Assembly: GCF_009208565.1 (NCBI RefSeq)
Contig: NZ_WFLK01000001.1
Coordinates: 372,001-436,000, forward strand
DNA: 64,000 nucleotides
Source: Janthinobacterium aquaticum
GTDB taxonomy: Bacteria; Pseudomonadota; Gammaproteobacteria; Burkholderiales; Burkholderiaceae_D
Direction of reading: 5' to 3'
Part shown: positions 56,040 through 64,000 of the stretch, piece after piece
How the letters are laid out: each line of letters begins with the position of its first letter
Position numbering within the stretch: position 1 is the stretch's first letter
The notes under the pieces: model-generated
Seen by the model: the letters and a program-made list of their open reading frames with translations, nothing else
Told to the model about the DNA's origin: nothing
Database searches by the model: none
Made by a program: the position numbers and the translations under genes

Positions 56040-56702
56040 TCAAGCGGCCAACTGCTGCTTGTGCGATTTAAAGGCCACGGCATCAGGGTGGGCGGCCAGG
56101 CTGACAAATGTGCAGCTGTTGCCGTCGAGGACATTGATATCGCCGGTTTCAATGTCAAACACCCAGCCATGCAAAGTAACTTTGCCCTGTTCCAGGGCCA
56201 GTGCAACAGTCGGGTGAGTACGCATGTTCGTCAGTTGGGCCACCACGTTGGCATAGACCATCGAGATCACCTTCGCCTCAGGCGTGTCGTGCGTGTGCGC
56301 TTCGTTGACGGCCTTCGCTGCATCGGCATGGCGTAGCCAGCTTGCCACCGCCGGCAGGTTATCGAGGCATTTATGGCTGGCGATTGCGGTCATGGCGCCG
56401 CAATCACTATGGCCACACACGACGATATCGGTCACGCCCAGAACGCCGACCGCATACTCAACGCTGGCGGTCACGCCACCGGGTTCAGCACTGTAGGACG
56501 GCACAATATTGCCGGCATTACGGATCACGAACACGTCGCCTGGCTGTTGCTGAGTCAGTAACTCGGGCACAACCCGGCTGTCCGAGCAGGTAATGAACAG
56601 CACAGCAGGACTCTGACTTGTCGCGAGTTTCTTGAAAAGGTTCGACATTTCAGGAAAAACCTGCGTCTGGAATTTCATCGCGCCTTCGATAAGCTGTTTC
56701 AT
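56040..56702 (-). CDS. cynT: Beta-carbonic anhydrase of the cyanate operon
   Basis: A 220-residue beta-class carbonic anhydrase. Zinc ligands C39, H98 and C101 are seen in [12 protein letters not shown] and [11 protein letters not shown], with the catalytic D41-R43 pair. ATG 56702 with GGGAGG upstream is preferred to the frame opening at 56762. It supplies bicarbonate for CynS and prevents loss of CO2. The first gene of the unit, divergent from a LysR gene that fits CynR. Confidence 0.95.
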   Translation of the reverse strand: MKQLIEGAMKFQTQVFPEMSNLFKKLATSQSPAVLFITCSDSRVVPELLTQQQPGDVFVIRNAGNIVPSYSAEPGGVTASVEYAVGVLGVTDIVVCGHSDCGAMTAIASHKCLDNLPAVASWLRHADAAKAVNEAHTHDTPEAKVISMVYANVVAQLTNMRTHPTVALALEQGKVTLHGWVFDIETGDINVLDGNSCTFVSLAAHPDAVAFKSHKQQLAA

Positions 56703-56902
56703 AAGAATAACCTCCCTGGCTTTGATGGATTCATCTTCATGTGTTTCGACCATACCGTCCAAGATCGATTTCGGATGGACTCGATAGGTTTTACCAATAC
56801 ATGCATAGCAAGAGCACGCAGCCGGGCCGCGTTCCGATATCGCGGCTGGTCAGGTAGCGCCGGGTTAAAATGGCAACAGAAGCCATTTCAGCAAACCACA
56901 CG

Positions 56903-57796
56903 ATGCAACTTCGACACATACACTATCTGCTTGCCGTGGCTGAACACGGCAATTTCACGCGGGCCGCCGAAGCCTTGCATGTATCGCAGCCGACCTTGTC
57001 GCAACAAATCATCCAGCTTGAAGAGTCGCTGGGTGTTGCGTTGCTTGACCGCAGCGGGCGCACCGTAAAAGTCACCGACGCCGGCAGTGTCTATATTGAA
57101 CATGCGCGCAAAGCGCTACGGGAACTGGCGTCCGGGCGACGGGCGATCCTGGACGTGCAGGACCTGAAGCGTGGCGAGCTGCGCTTGGCTACCACCCCGA
57201 CCTTCACGGCCTATCTGGTCGGCCCCTTGCTGGCCGCATTTCATGCACGGTACCCTGATATCACAGTGCGTCTGCAGGAGATGTCGCTCGATACCATCGC
57301 GGCAGCCGTCGCAGCAGACGAGGTTGATCTGGCTATTGCTTTCAACGTGACGCGCACTGCCGACGACATTGCGTGCGAACCTTTATTGGTAGAGCGGCTG
57401 AGCGTCGTGGCAGGTATCCATCACCGTTTTGCATCGCCAAAACGCGATATCACGCCACAGATGCTGGCCACCGAGAAGCTCGCTGTATTGAGTGCTGATT
57501 TTGCCACCAGACACCACGTCGACGACTATTTGCGATCGCAGGCGATCGCCCCCGTTATTGCCATGGAAGCCAATACCATCAGCGCCTTGATAGCGGTAGT
57601 CAGTCGCAGCAGTCTCGTCACGATACTGCCCGAAGCCATCGGTGCGCAGCATCCAGAGCTATGCAATATCTCTATCTCGCCAGCACCGAAATCGCGTACG
57701 GCAGCATTGCTCTACCGTCACGGTGCATACCAGTCTGCGGCAGCAGCGGCCTTTACGGCCTTGTGCAAAAACACCTGGAATAGTGACGGCGCTTAG
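56903..57796 (+). CDS. cynR: LysR family regulator, CynR type
   Basis: About 297 residues from ATG 56903 (MQLRHIHYLLAVAEHGNFTRAAEALHVSQPTLSQQI). The ligand domain opens RGELRLATTPTFTAYLVGPL, as in CynR-like proteins. It is divergent from cynT across 200 bases and should activate cynTS in the presence of cyanate. The frame opens earlier at 56870, but the family N-terminus supports 56903. Confidence 0.92.
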   Translation: MQLRHIHYLLAVAEHGNFTRAAEALHVSQPTLSQQIIQLEESLGVALLDRSGRTVKVTDAGSVYIEHARKALRELASGRRAILDVQDLKRGELRLATTPTFTAYLVGPLLAAFHARYPDITVRLQEMSLDTIAAAVAADEVDLAIAFNVTRTADDIACEPLLVERLSVVAGIHHRFASPKRDITPQMLATEKLAVLSADFATRHHVDDYLRSQAIAPVIAMEANTISALIAVVSRSSLVTILPEAIGAQHPELCNISISPAPKSRTAALLYRHGAYQSAAAAAFTALCKNTWNSDGA

Positions 57797-57992
57797 GCCT
57801 CTGCGTCTTGCAGCGCATGAGTGCATCAGGATACCTGTCCACCTGAGCACTTCCTGGATCAGTTCCAGATAGTGTCTCGTCAGCCACGCTAACGGGCAGC
57901 AGCAGCGCGCCCCTTCCCTTTCACTTACACCTTCAATGCAGCAATCGAGCGCGACTCGGCGGGCATCGATGAAATTCGTCCAAAAAAAAAGC

Positions 57993-58021
57993 TTGCAAAA
58001 GGAAGTTGACCGCTCTATAGT
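57993..58021 (+). promoter_or_regulatory. Sigma-70 promoter of the NTF2-like/TetR unit
   Basis: TTGCAA (57993-57998) and TATAGT (58016-58021) are separated by 17 bases. The -10 box is followed immediately by the TetR-type operator, the usual arrangement for an autoregulated repressor operon. Confidence 0.6.
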
Positions 58022-58024
58022 CTC

Positions 58025-58059
58025 TTTACCGAACGGTACATTGTGTTCCAAACGGTAAA
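58025..58059. promoter_or_regulatory. TetR-type operator ahead of the NTF2-like gene
   Basis: TTTACCGAACGGTA at 58025-58038 contains the 5-2-5 palindrome TACCG-AA-CGGTA. A further half-site CGGTAAA at 58053-58059 mirrors the first TTTACCG. It lies between the -10 box and the start of the first gene, so the downstream TetR protein likely represses its own operon here. Confidence 0.65.
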
Positions 58060-58073
58060 CAAGGAGAAATAAC

Positions 58074-58544
58074 ATGTCTGTCCGTCCCCCACTGCCACCT
58101 TTCACCCTCGAAACCGCGATTGAAAAAGTTCGCCTCGCCGAGAACGGCTGGAACACCCGCGATGCAGAGAAAGTCGCGCTCGCCTACACGGAAGACAGCT
58201 GGTGGCGCAATCGCGCCGAGTTCGTTCAGGGGCGCGAAGCCATCGTCGCGCTGCTCAAGCGCAAGTGGACCCGCGAACTCGATTACCGCCTGGTCAAGGA
58301 ACTGTGGGCCTACGGCGGTGCGCGTATCGCGGTGCGCTTTGCCTACGAGTATCGCGACGATTCGGGCCAGTGGCATCGTGCTTATGGCAATGAAAACTGG
58401 GAATTCGATGAGTATGGCCTGATGCATCATCGCCACGCTTGCATCAACGAGCATCCGATCAGTGCTGATGAGCGCAAGTTCCTGTGGGACAATAGCGGCC
58501 CACGCCCAGCCGATCATCCGGGGCTGAGCGATTTCGGTTTTTAA
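58074..58544 (+). CDS. DUF1348 / NTF2-like (SnoaL-like) protein
   Basis: A 156-residue protein of the DUF1348 branch of the NTF2-like fold. It has [40 protein letters not shown], then [26 protein letters not shown], and a C-terminal [22 protein letters not shown]2-like proteins have a cone-shaped pocket and may be enzymes or binding proteins; the function here is unknown. AAGGAG precedes ATG by 7 bases. It lies 9 bases ahead of a TetR gene with an operator upstream, suggesting an inducible detoxification gene. Confidence 0.88.
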   Translation: MSVRPPLPPFTLETAIEKVRLAENGWNTRDAEKVALAYTEDSWWRNRAEFVQGREAIVALLKRKWTRELDYRLVKELWAYGGARIAVRFAYEYRDDSGQWHRAYGNENWEFDEYGLMHHRHACINEHPISADERKFLWDNSGPRPADHPGLSDFGF

Positions 58545-58553
58545 GGAACATGC

Positions 58554-59114
58554 ATGGCTAGAGTAATTGCGGAACGGGAAGATGTGATCCCGATGCTGGC
58601 TGAAATATTCCGGGCCTATGGTTTCGAGGGTGCGAGCCTGGCTCGCATCAGCGAAGGCACCAAGCTGGGCAAGGGCAGCATCTACCACTTCTTCCCAGGC
58701 GGCAAAGAGGAAATGGCGCAAGCCGTGCTGGAGCAGGTCGACCAGTGGTTCAAACAGCATGTTTTCGACGCGCTGCTTGAGCGTGCCGATGCCATGGAAG
58801 GCATCAAAGCCATGTTCGACGACGTCAGCCGCTACTTCCTGTCTGGCCGTCGCGTTTGCCTGGTCGGCGTGTTCGCGCTCGGCAATGAGCGTGACCGCTT
58901 TGCAAATCGAGTCCGTGATTACTTTGCAGCCTGGATCGATGCGCTTGCCGCGGCGCTGGTGCGCACCGGGCGCACACCGCAAGAGGCCAGCGCGCTTGCA
59001 AAAGAAGTGGTAGGCGGCATTCAGGGCGCCCTGGTGTTGTCCAGGGCTCTGGACCAGACGGACGTTTTCACCGATATTTTACATACCCTTCAGGCGCGTC
59101 TGCTGACCAGTTAG
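58554..59114 (+). CDS. TetR/AcrR family regulator
   Basis: A 186-residue TetR-type repressor. The helix-turn-helix at about residues 10-50 reads MLAEIFRAYGFEGASLARISEGTKLGKGSIYHFFPGGKEEM. The C-terminal helical ligand domain resembles the LmrA/YxaF branch (GVFALGNERDRF, VVGGIQGALVLSRAL). It is the second gene of a two-gene unit with the NTF2-like protein. Paired operator half-sites upstream of that unit fit autorepression. Confidence 0.92.
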   Translation: MARVIAEREDVIPMLAEIFRAYGFEGASLARISEGTKLGKGSIYHFFPGGKEEMAQAVLEQVDQWFKQHVFDALLERADAMEGIKAMFDDVSRYFLSGRRVCLVGVFALGNERDRFANRVRDYFAAWIDALAAALVRTGRTPQEASALAKEVVGGIQGALVLSRALDQTDVFTDILHTLQARLLTS

Positions 59115-59157
59115 GCCAGCAGCATGCGCATGATGGCGGCCTGAAGAGCTAGCCTGA

Positions 59158-60069
59158 TCAGTCGTGCGGCAAACCGGCCAGCCACTGTTGCAGCAACAAC
59201 GGCCAGGCAGCTGCTTCACTGCCGGCCTTGCCCATTCCCCAGCCATGGCCGCCGCGCTGGAACAGATGCAGTTCGGCCGGTACGCTATTGCGGCGCAAGG
59301 CAGCGAGCATCAGCAGGCTGTTGTCCGGTGCGGCAACCGCATCGTCGAGCGCCTGGGCGATAAAGGTGGGCGGCGTCTGCGCATCGACCTGGCGCTCGAC
59401 TGACAGCGCATCGCGCTGCGGCTGCGACGGCGCGGGGCCCAGCAGGATTTTCTTTGCGTGCGTGGTATCGAAAGGCGCCTGCATGGTCAGCACCGGGTAC
59501 AGCAGCACGGCAAAATCCGGCCGCGCCGAGACGCTGTCGCTGGCATCGACCGGCGCGTAGCGCGCCACGCCAGGCTGGGTCGCCGTGATGCCGGCCAGAT
59601 GCGCGCCGGCAGAAAACCCCATAATACCGATGCGTTTCGGATCGATGCCCCAGTCGCCGGCATGGCTGCGCAGCAGGCGCATGGCGCGCTGCGCATCCTG
59701 GAACGGCGCCGCCACGCCGCCGCCCTCGACCGGCAAACGGTAGACCAGTTCGTATGCGCTGATGCCGTGGGCTTGCAGCCAGGCCGCTGCCGGCGCGCTT
59801 TCCTTGCCTGCCTCGATATGCGCATAGCCGCCACCACTGATCACCAGCACCACCATGGCGTTCGGACTGGCGGCGCGGTGCGCCACCAGATACGGCATGG
59901 CAACATCAGTTATCGAGCCCTTGGCAGTGGTTTGCTGCGGCCCGGCAGCAGCGCCGCCCGGTGGCGCGCCTGGCCACAGTGCGATGGCGCCGCCAGGCAT
60001 GGCGCTGGCGGGCAAAACGATACCGGCCAAGGCCAGCCACAGCAGTCGTTTCCACGGCAGTCGTTTCAT
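59158..60069 (-). CDS. Exported alpha/beta hydrolase (acetyl esterase / BD-FAE type)
   Basis: A 303-residue hydrolase with a signal peptide (about residues 1-23, LPASA before MPGG). The fold shows ALWPGAPPG, VLVISGGGYAHIEAGKE for the oxyanion loop, the nucleophile elbow GFSAGAH, the acid in FIAQALDDAVA, and the histidine in RGGHGWGMG. This order is typical of exported acetyl-xylan or feruloyl esterase-like enzymes. The substrate is probably an ester on a plant or microbial polysaccharide, by inference. Confidence 0.92.
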   Translation of the reverse strand: MKRLPWKRLLWLALAGIVLPASAMPGGAIALWPGAPPGGAAAGPQQTTAKGSITDVAMPYLVAHRAASPNAMVVLVISGGGYAHIEAGKESAPAAAWLQAHGISAYELVYRLPVEGGGVAAPFQDAQRAMRLLRSHAGDWGIDPKRIGIMGFSAGAHLAGITATQPGVARYAPVDASDSVSARPDFAVLLYPVLTMQAPFDTTHAKKILLGPAPSQPQRDALSVERQVDAQTPPTFIAQALDDAVAAPDNSLLMLAALRRNSVPAELHLFQRGGHGWGMGKAGSEAAAWPLLLQQWLAGLPHD

Positions 60070-60142
60070 TAGCTACTCCAAAATGCGGCCAAATCCAGCC
60101 AGCCGGTGTACGATCAGTCCTGCTCACTGCAAGACCGCGATA

Positions 60143-60682
60143 ATGAACCAGATGATGACTACCGATTACGTTTCCACTTTTTCCGGCAACCGCTTTTATC
60201 CACTGCGCCCGCATATCGACCGGGTCGCCATCGAAGACATTGCCCACGGCCTGGCCTACCAATGCCGTTTCAACGGCCAGACCCGTGAATTCTATTCCAT
60301 CGCCCAGCATAGCCTGATCGTGGCCAGCCTGGTGCCGCCGCCACTGCGCCTGGCTGCCCTGCTGCACGATGCAGCCGAAGCCTACCTGGGCGACATGGTC
60401 AAGCCGCTCAAGGTATTGCTGCCCGAATTTGCCGCGCTGGAGGACCAGGTCACCGCGATTATTGCCGCCACCTTCGACATCGATTTTACCGACTATGCGC
60501 CGATCAAGCATGCCGACCTGATCGCGCTGGCCACCGAGAAGCGCGACCTGATGCCGCATTCGGCAGAACGCTGGGCATACCTTGACGGCATTACCCCACT
60601 GGCGACTATAATCAAGGCCATGGGTCCGCAGGAAGCCAAGCAGTGCTTTCTGGACGAATTTGCCCTGTTGCGCAACCGTTAG
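60143..60682 (+). CDS. HD-domain phosphohydrolase (YfbR-like)
   Basis: A 179-residue protein of the HD superfamily. The metal ligands are seen in YSIAQHSLIVASLV (H), ALLHDAAEAYLGDMVKPLK (HD) and the later D in IKHADLIAL. The layout matches small 5'-nucleotidase-like HD hydrolases such as YfbR. Starts at 60143, 60152 and 60155 are all possible, and the ribosome site is weak. It stands alone between the divergent esterase and a repeat element. Confidence 0.85.
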   Translation: MNQMMTTDYVSTFSGNRFYPLRPHIDRVAIEDIAHGLAYQCRFNGQTREFYSIAQHSLIVASLVPPPLRLAALLHDAAEAYLGDMVKPLKVLLPEFAALEDQVTAIIAATFDIDFTDYAPIKHADLIALATEKRDLMPHSAERWAYLDGITPLATIIKAMGPQEAKQCFLDEFALLRNR

Positions 60683-60728
60683 CCGGCCTCGGCGCAGATG
60701 CCTTAAGCCCCGGATTTGGCTGGCGCTT

Positions 60729-60925
60729 TTCGGATTATCCACAGCAACTGTGGATAAAGTTGTTGATAAGCACCCCTTGACAAGCCGCAAAGCCAGAGCG
60801 AATGCGGCATTCAATAATTTGCTGAATTCTAAGGCAATATTTTCCATCAATAAAATCAATGACTTGGCGCAAGCTGTTCGTGCCACTAAGTAGTCATCGC
60901 GCCGATGCTGAAAATATTTTTTTCC
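60729..60925 (+). repeat. DnaA-box-bearing intergenic repeat, copy 1
   Basis: Downstream of the HD gene lie TTATCCACA (60735-60743), TGTGGATAA (60749-60757) and TGTTGATAA (60760-60768). The first two are perfect DnaA 9-mers in opposite orientation. The following about 100 bases (from GATAAGCACC to AATCAATGACTT) recur at 61808-61909 with roughly three quarters identity. A short open frame through it is shared by both copies but has no good start. The 362-base gap 60683-61044 holds nothing else I can name. Confidence 0.65.
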
Positions 60926-61044
60926 GCTGCTTGTATCCACTTGCCACACTGCACTACCTTTGACAAAGCAGGCTCACTGACATAAGGTTCGCAAAGCGCG
61001 CGACGATAACGGCGCTTACGCTTAACGCTGGGAAAGTGGTCGAT

Positions 61045-61650
61045 ATGAACAAGGAAAACGCCGATACTGTGGCGAACAACCAGGCAACAGCGGCTGCCGA
61101 GGATAATGACTGGCTGATCGACGAGGCGCAGCCCGGCGATGGCGACGCCGTCAGCGCGGCCGCGCGGCCGTCCTGGCAGATACTGATTGTCGACGACGAT
61201 GTCGATGTGCATGTGGTCACCAAGTTTGCATTGAGCCAGGCCAGCTTCGAGGGACGCCGGCTGAGTTTTCTGCATGCCTATTCGGCAGAAGAGGCGATGA
61301 CGGTATTGCACGCTTCGCCCGATGTGGCCGTGGTGCTGCTCGATGTGATCATGGAAACCCAGGATGCCGGCCTGCACCTGGCGCGCCAGATCCGTGAAGA
61401 ACTGCACTACAAGGCCGTGCGCATTATCCTGCGCACGGGACAGCCGGGGCAAGCGCTCGAGCACCGCATTATTACCGACTACGATATCAACGACTTCTGG
61501 TGCAAGACGGATCTAACCAACCGGAAACTGTTTACCACCGTGATCGCCTCGCTGCGCACCTATGCCAGCTTGCGCGAGGCCGAAAGCGAGGTCGCCAACC
61601 TGTCTGCCGCGCTGGAAGCGTGCGTATCGCACGGGCAGCCTGTCCGCTAA
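61045..61650 (+). CDS. Stand-alone receiver-domain protein of the DUF3369/HD-GYP regulator type
   Basis: A 201-residue protein. After about 44 acidic linker residues comes a receiver domain: ILIVDDD at 47-52, phospho-acceptor D100 in VVLLDVIMET, T131 and K154 in WCKTDLT. The sequence (FEGRRLSFLHAYSAEEA, RIILRTGQPGQALEHRIITDYDIND) matches the N-terminal receiver of long DUF3369 response regulators. Those go on to a DUF3369 and an HD-GYP or kinase output. Here the protein stops soon after the receiver (SEVANLSAALEACVSHG). ATG 61045 is preferred over GTG 61036. It may be a single-domain relay protein or the remnant of a longer regulator. Confidence 0.85.
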   Translation: MNKENADTVANNQATAAAEDNDWLIDEAQPGDGDAVSAAARPSWQILIVDDDVDVHVVTKFALSQASFEGRRLSFLHAYSAEEAMTVLHASPDVAVVLLDVIMETQDAGLHLARQIREELHYKAVRIILRTGQPGQALEHRIITDYDINDFWCKTDLTNRKLFTTVIASLRTYASLREAESEVANLSAALEACVSHGQPVR

Positions 61651-61774
61651 GGTCGCGCTTGACTTGCAGCGCCAGCACCAGCATACTGTATGCAAATACA
61701 GTATCTCTCCACCATGCAGGATCAGCCATCAAGTTGTCCGCAGAAGCTAAGTGCCGGATTGTTATAGGCTTTTT

Positions 61775-61960
61775 CAGATATCCCCATCGCGTGTGGATAT
61801 CTTTGTGGATAAGCACCTCTTGACAGCCCTCAAAGCCACAGCCAGTGCGGCTTTCAATAAACTGCCCAATCAACTGGCAAAAATATATCAGTTAAAAATC
61901 AATGACTTGCAAAGTCGTTGCGCGCTGACGATTCTCGCTGAAAAAATATTCCGGCATTTC
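61775..61960 (+). repeat. DnaA-box-bearing intergenic repeat, copy 2
   Basis: The second copy carries TGTGGATAT (61792-61800) and the perfect DnaA 9-mer TGTGGATAA (61804-61812). It follows copy 1 through CTTGACA, AAAGCCA, TGCGGC, TTCAATAA and AAATCAATGACTT, and again near GCTGAAAAAATATT. It lies in the 440-base gap between the receiver gene and the chromate transporter genes, in the same orientation as copy 1. The rest of that gap (61651-61774 and 61961-62090) shows no recognisable gene. Confidence 0.65.
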
Positions 61961-62090
61961 GTTAACTCATCTTTTGTGCATAACATGGCTGCTGGCGATA
62001 GCCGCCAGCTGTTGTTTTGTGCGGCGATTGTCAAAGTGCCCCGTGCAAGAACAGATCGACAACACTGCCGGTGCACGGCGATAATCAGGC

Positions 62091-62687
62091 ATGCCTGCTC
62101 CTTCCATTGCCCCCACCAGCGTCCTGCCCGATACACAGCCCCGCCCTGATTCCCTGCGTGACCTGTTTTTCTCGTTTACCTGGCTGGCCCTGCAGGGTTT
62201 TGGCGGCGTACTGGCCGTGATCCAGCGTGAAATGGTCGAGCGCAAGCGCTGGCTGACGCAGGAACAGTTTCTCGAAGACTGGGCAGTCGCGCAAATCATG
62301 CCCGGTCCCAACGTGGTCAATCTGTCGCTGATGGTGGGCGGGCGCTATTTCGGCCTGAAGGGGGCACTGGCGGCGCTGGCCGGCATGCTGGCCGCGCCGC
62401 TGGTGATCGTGCTGATCCTGGGCGTGCTTTACTCGCACTACGGACATTATCCGCAACTGGCAGGCGCCTTGCGCGGCATGGCGGCCGTGTCGGCCGGCAT
62501 GATTGCGGCTACCGGCATCAAGCTTGCGGCAGCACTGGTCAAGCATCCGCTACCGCTGTGGCTGACACTGTCCATGGCGGCGCTGGGCGTATTGATGGTG
62601 GCGGTGCTGCGCTGGCCACTGCCGTGGATACTGCTGGGGCTGGGCGGCTTTGGCGTCTGGGCCACCTATCGAAAGCTGCCACGATGA
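62091..62687 (+). CDS. Chromate transporter, N-terminal half protein
   Basis: A 198-residue CHR-family membrane protein with about five or six helices. It has FSFTWLALQGFGGVLAVIQREMVERKRWLTQEQFLEDWAVAQIMPGPNVVNLSLMVG, the family's N-terminal signature, in a half-length protein. With the next gene it makes up the two halves of a ChrA exporter. It expels chromate, or related oxyanions, using the proton gradient. Its stop overlaps the next start (ATGA). Confidence 0.93.
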   Translation: MPAPSIAPTSVLPDTQPRPDSLRDLFFSFTWLALQGFGGVLAVIQREMVERKRWLTQEQFLEDWAVAQIMPGPNVVNLSLMVGGRYFGLKGALAALAGMLAAPLVIVLILGVLYSHYGHYPQLAGALRGMAAVSAGMIAATGIKLAAALVKHPLPLWLTLSMAALGVLMVAVLRWPLPWILLGLGGFGVWATYRKLPR

Positions 62688-63268
62688 ACCCGCCACTGCA
62701 ACTGGTGCTGACCGGCGCCGACTGGCTCAATCTGTTTGGCCACTATCTGCTGCTGTCGCTGATGTCGGTGGGTGGCGCCATTTCCACGACTGCCGAGATG
62801 CACCGCTTCCTGGTCGAGCAGCATGGCTGGCTGACCCAGGCGCAGTTCAATGAATCGATTGCCATTGCCCAGGCCGCACCTGGCCCGAACGTCTTGTTTG
62901 TTGCGCTGATGGGCTGGAACGTCGGCATGAACGCGGGCAGCACGACAGCGGCCTGCCTGGGCGTGTTCATTACCATGGTCGGCATCATGCTGCCCAGCAC
63001 CACGCTGACCTATCTGGCAGCGCAGTGGGGTTATCGCAACCGCGACCTGCGCGCTGTGCGCGCCTTCAAGCAGGGCATGGCGCCGATCGTGGTGGCGTTG
63101 CTGGTCTCGACCGGCCTGATCCTGGGCGGCGCCAACCATCGCCTGGCCACCGACTGGCCGGTATGGACGCTGTCGGTGTTGGCCGGCCTGATCATCTGGC
63201 GCACCAGGATACATCTGCTGTGGCTGCTGGGCGCCGGCGCCGTGCTCGGCTGGTACCAGATCATCTAG
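62684..63268 (+). CDS. Chromate transporter, C-terminal half protein
   Basis: A 194-residue CHR-family protein from ATG 62684, coupled to the preceding half by a 4-base overlap. Its own signature is SVGGAISTTAEMHRFLVEQHGWLTQAQFNESIAIAQAAPGPNVLFVALMGW. Short CHR pairs of this kind work as heterodimers, whereas ChrA fuses both halves. The frame opening at 62558 merely overlaps the upstream gene. Confidence 0.93.
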   Translation: MNPPLQLVLTGADWLNLFGHYLLLSLMSVGGAISTTAEMHRFLVEQHGWLTQAQFNESIAIAQAAPGPNVLFVALMGWNVGMNAGSTTAACLGVFITMVGIMLPSTTLTYLAAQWGYRNRDLRAVRAFKQGMAPIVVALLVSTGLILGGANHRLATDWPVWTLSVLAGLIIWRTRIHLLWLLGAGAVLGWYQII

Positions 63269-63271
63269 CCG

Positions 63272-63970
63272 TCAGACGGCCAGGTGGCGCCGCACATCGT
63301 CGCCATCCATCTGGGCAGCGTTGCCGCTGGCCACCACGCTGCCACGCGAGAGCACCACGAACTGGTCGGCCAGCTCGCGTGCGAAGTCAAAATACTGTTC
63401 GCACAGCAAGATGGCCATGTCGCCGCGCTGCTTGAGCAGCGCAATCACGCGCCCGATATCCTTGATTACCGACGGCTGGATGCCTTCGGTGGGTTCGTCA
63501 AAGATAATGAGCTTCGGCTCGGCCAGCAAGGCGCGCGCAATGGCCAGTTGCTGCTGCTGGCCGCCAGACAGGTCGCCACCGCGGCGCTGCAGCATCTCTT
63601 TCAGGACCGGAAACAGTTCAAACACCTGTTCATCGATGCGCCCGGCCTGGCTGCCTTTTTTAACCGCCATGCCCATCAGCAGGTTTTCCTCGACGCTCAG
63701 GCGCGCAAAGATATCGCGCCCCTGCGGCACATACGCCATGCCGCGCGCGGCGCGCACATGCGGCGCCAGGCGCGTGATATCGCGTCCGTCAAAGCTGACT
63801 TGGCCTTCGCTGACAGGCAGCACGCCCATCAGGCATTTGAGCAGGGTTGTCTTGCCCACCCCGTTACGGCCCAGCAAGGCCAGGCATTCGCCCTTGCTGA
63901 CCGATAGAGAAATGCCGCGCAGCGTATGCGAGCTGCCATAGTATTGATGCAGTTGTTCCACTTGCAGCAT
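63272..63970 (-). CDS. urtE: Urea ABC transporter ATP-binding subunit UrtE
   Basis: A 232-residue branched-chain-type ABC ATPase. Walker A is GRNGVGKT (34-41), the signature LSGGQ is at 134-138, and IIFDEPTEGIQPSVIKDIG gives Walker B plus the UrtE-specific EGIQPSVI stretch. MLQVEQLHQYYGSSHTLRG and RGMAYVPQGRDIF also match UrtE. It powers high-affinity urea uptake with UrtABCD. Convergent with the chromate genes; the rest of the operon lies beyond the window. Confidence 0.94.
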   Translation of the reverse strand: MLQVEQLHQYYGSSHTLRGISLSVSKGECLALLGRNGVGKTTLLKCLMGVLPVSEGQVSFDGRDITRLAPHVRAARGMAYVPQGRDIFARLSVEENLLMGMAVKKGSQAGRIDEQVFELFPVLKEMLQRRGGDLSGGQQQQLAIARALLAEPKLIIFDEPTEGIQPSVIKDIGRVIALLKQRGDMAILLCEQYFDFARELADQFVVLSRGSVVASGNAAQMDGDDVRRHLAV

Positions 63971-63974
63971 GATG

Positions 63975-64000
63975 TCAGCGCCCCAGGTAAACTTCAATCA
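63975..64000 (-). CDS. urtD: 3' end of the upstream urea transporter gene, probably urtD
   Basis: The last complete codons read I-E-V-Y-L-G-R followed by TGA, four bases before the urtE ATG. This ending and spacing fit UrtD, the other ATPase of the urea transporter, which normally precedes UrtE. Only eight codons are visible. Confidence 0.6.

Noticed and set aside
60735..60768. DnaA boxes read as a chromosomal replication origin
   Set aside because: Only three boxes, no AT-rich unwinding region of the expected kind and no dnaA, dnaN, gyrB, rpmH or parAB genes nearby. More likely DnaA-titrating or repeat-associated sites.
60660..60893. Possible small protein ending VDKHPLTSRKARANAAFNN, similar in the second repeat copy
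   Set aside because: The similarity is explained by the repeat itself; neither copy has a proper start codon with a ribosome site, and the upstream parts of the two frames differ.

Overview
The window looks like a chromosomal segment of a betaproteobacterium of the Oxalobacteraceae type (Janthinobacterium, Massilia or Duganella-like; I cannot fix the genus from sequence alone). This rests on the high GC content, the trimeric porin of betaproteobacterial type, the glpDSTPQ-DUF2160-VK glycerol operon, the assimilatory nas/nir operon and the dispersed intergenic repeats. I saw no rRNA, tRNA, CRISPR array, phage genes or intact transposase.

Layout. 1-2.9 kb: a minus-strand catabolic unit (GntR regulator, two-domain VOC dioxygenase-like protein, fumarylacetoacetase-family enzyme cut by the window edge). 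It faces a porin gene across a spacer holding three evenly spaced GTGCAC-type boxes. 4.2-6.1 kb: cytochrome b561 plus two periplasmic YceI proteins. 6.1-9.9 kb: FMN reductase, then dadA-dadX with a divergent Lrp-type regulator. 10-11 kb: a BamE-like small protein and a YdcF protein. 11.2-16.4 kb: an unusual three-gene cassette made of a soluble ClpB-like/FtsH-like double AAA+ zinc protease, a four-helix membrane protein and a YbjN-like small protein. 16.4-26.6 kb: the complete glycerol import and catabolism operon with divergent glpR. 26.9-30.2 kb: MarR regulator, a membrane diguanylate cyclase and cysC. 30.5-38.7 kb: nitrate/nitrite assimilation (narK-type transporter, nirB, nirD, FAD reductase, nasA). 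This operon is headed by a near-perfect sigma-54 promoter and a leader with three A/G hexaloop hairpins running into an intrinsic terminator, which is the signature of ANTAR-protein antitermination.

39-48 kb: LysR/RidA pair, prolyl oligopeptidase, GST, M1 aminopeptidase, a probable noncoding RNA locus, a YceI lipoprotein and a LysE exporter. 48-51 kb: a 7TMR-DISM hybrid histidine kinase. 51.5-55.2 kb: GST plus a PNPOx-ferredoxin reductase fusion and a LysR regulator. 55.3-57.8 kb: cyanate detoxification (cynT, cynS, a small ORF, divergent cynR). 58-59 kb: an NTF2-like protein with its TetR regulator. 59-64 kb: esterase, HD-domain phosphohydrolase, a stand-alone receiver protein flanked by two copies of a DnaA-box-bearing repeat, a split chromate transporter, and the end of a urea ABC transporter operon (urtD tail, urtE).

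The two items I would look at first are the AAA protease/membrane protein/YbjN cassette, whose two ATPase modules appear degenerate in complementary ways, and the nas leader RNA with a possible third hexaloop hairpin that competes directly with the terminator. Start codons were reset to the best ribosome-binding site or family N-terminus where the longest open frame was clearly over-extended. Many long open frames opposite real genes were discarded as high-GC mirror frames.
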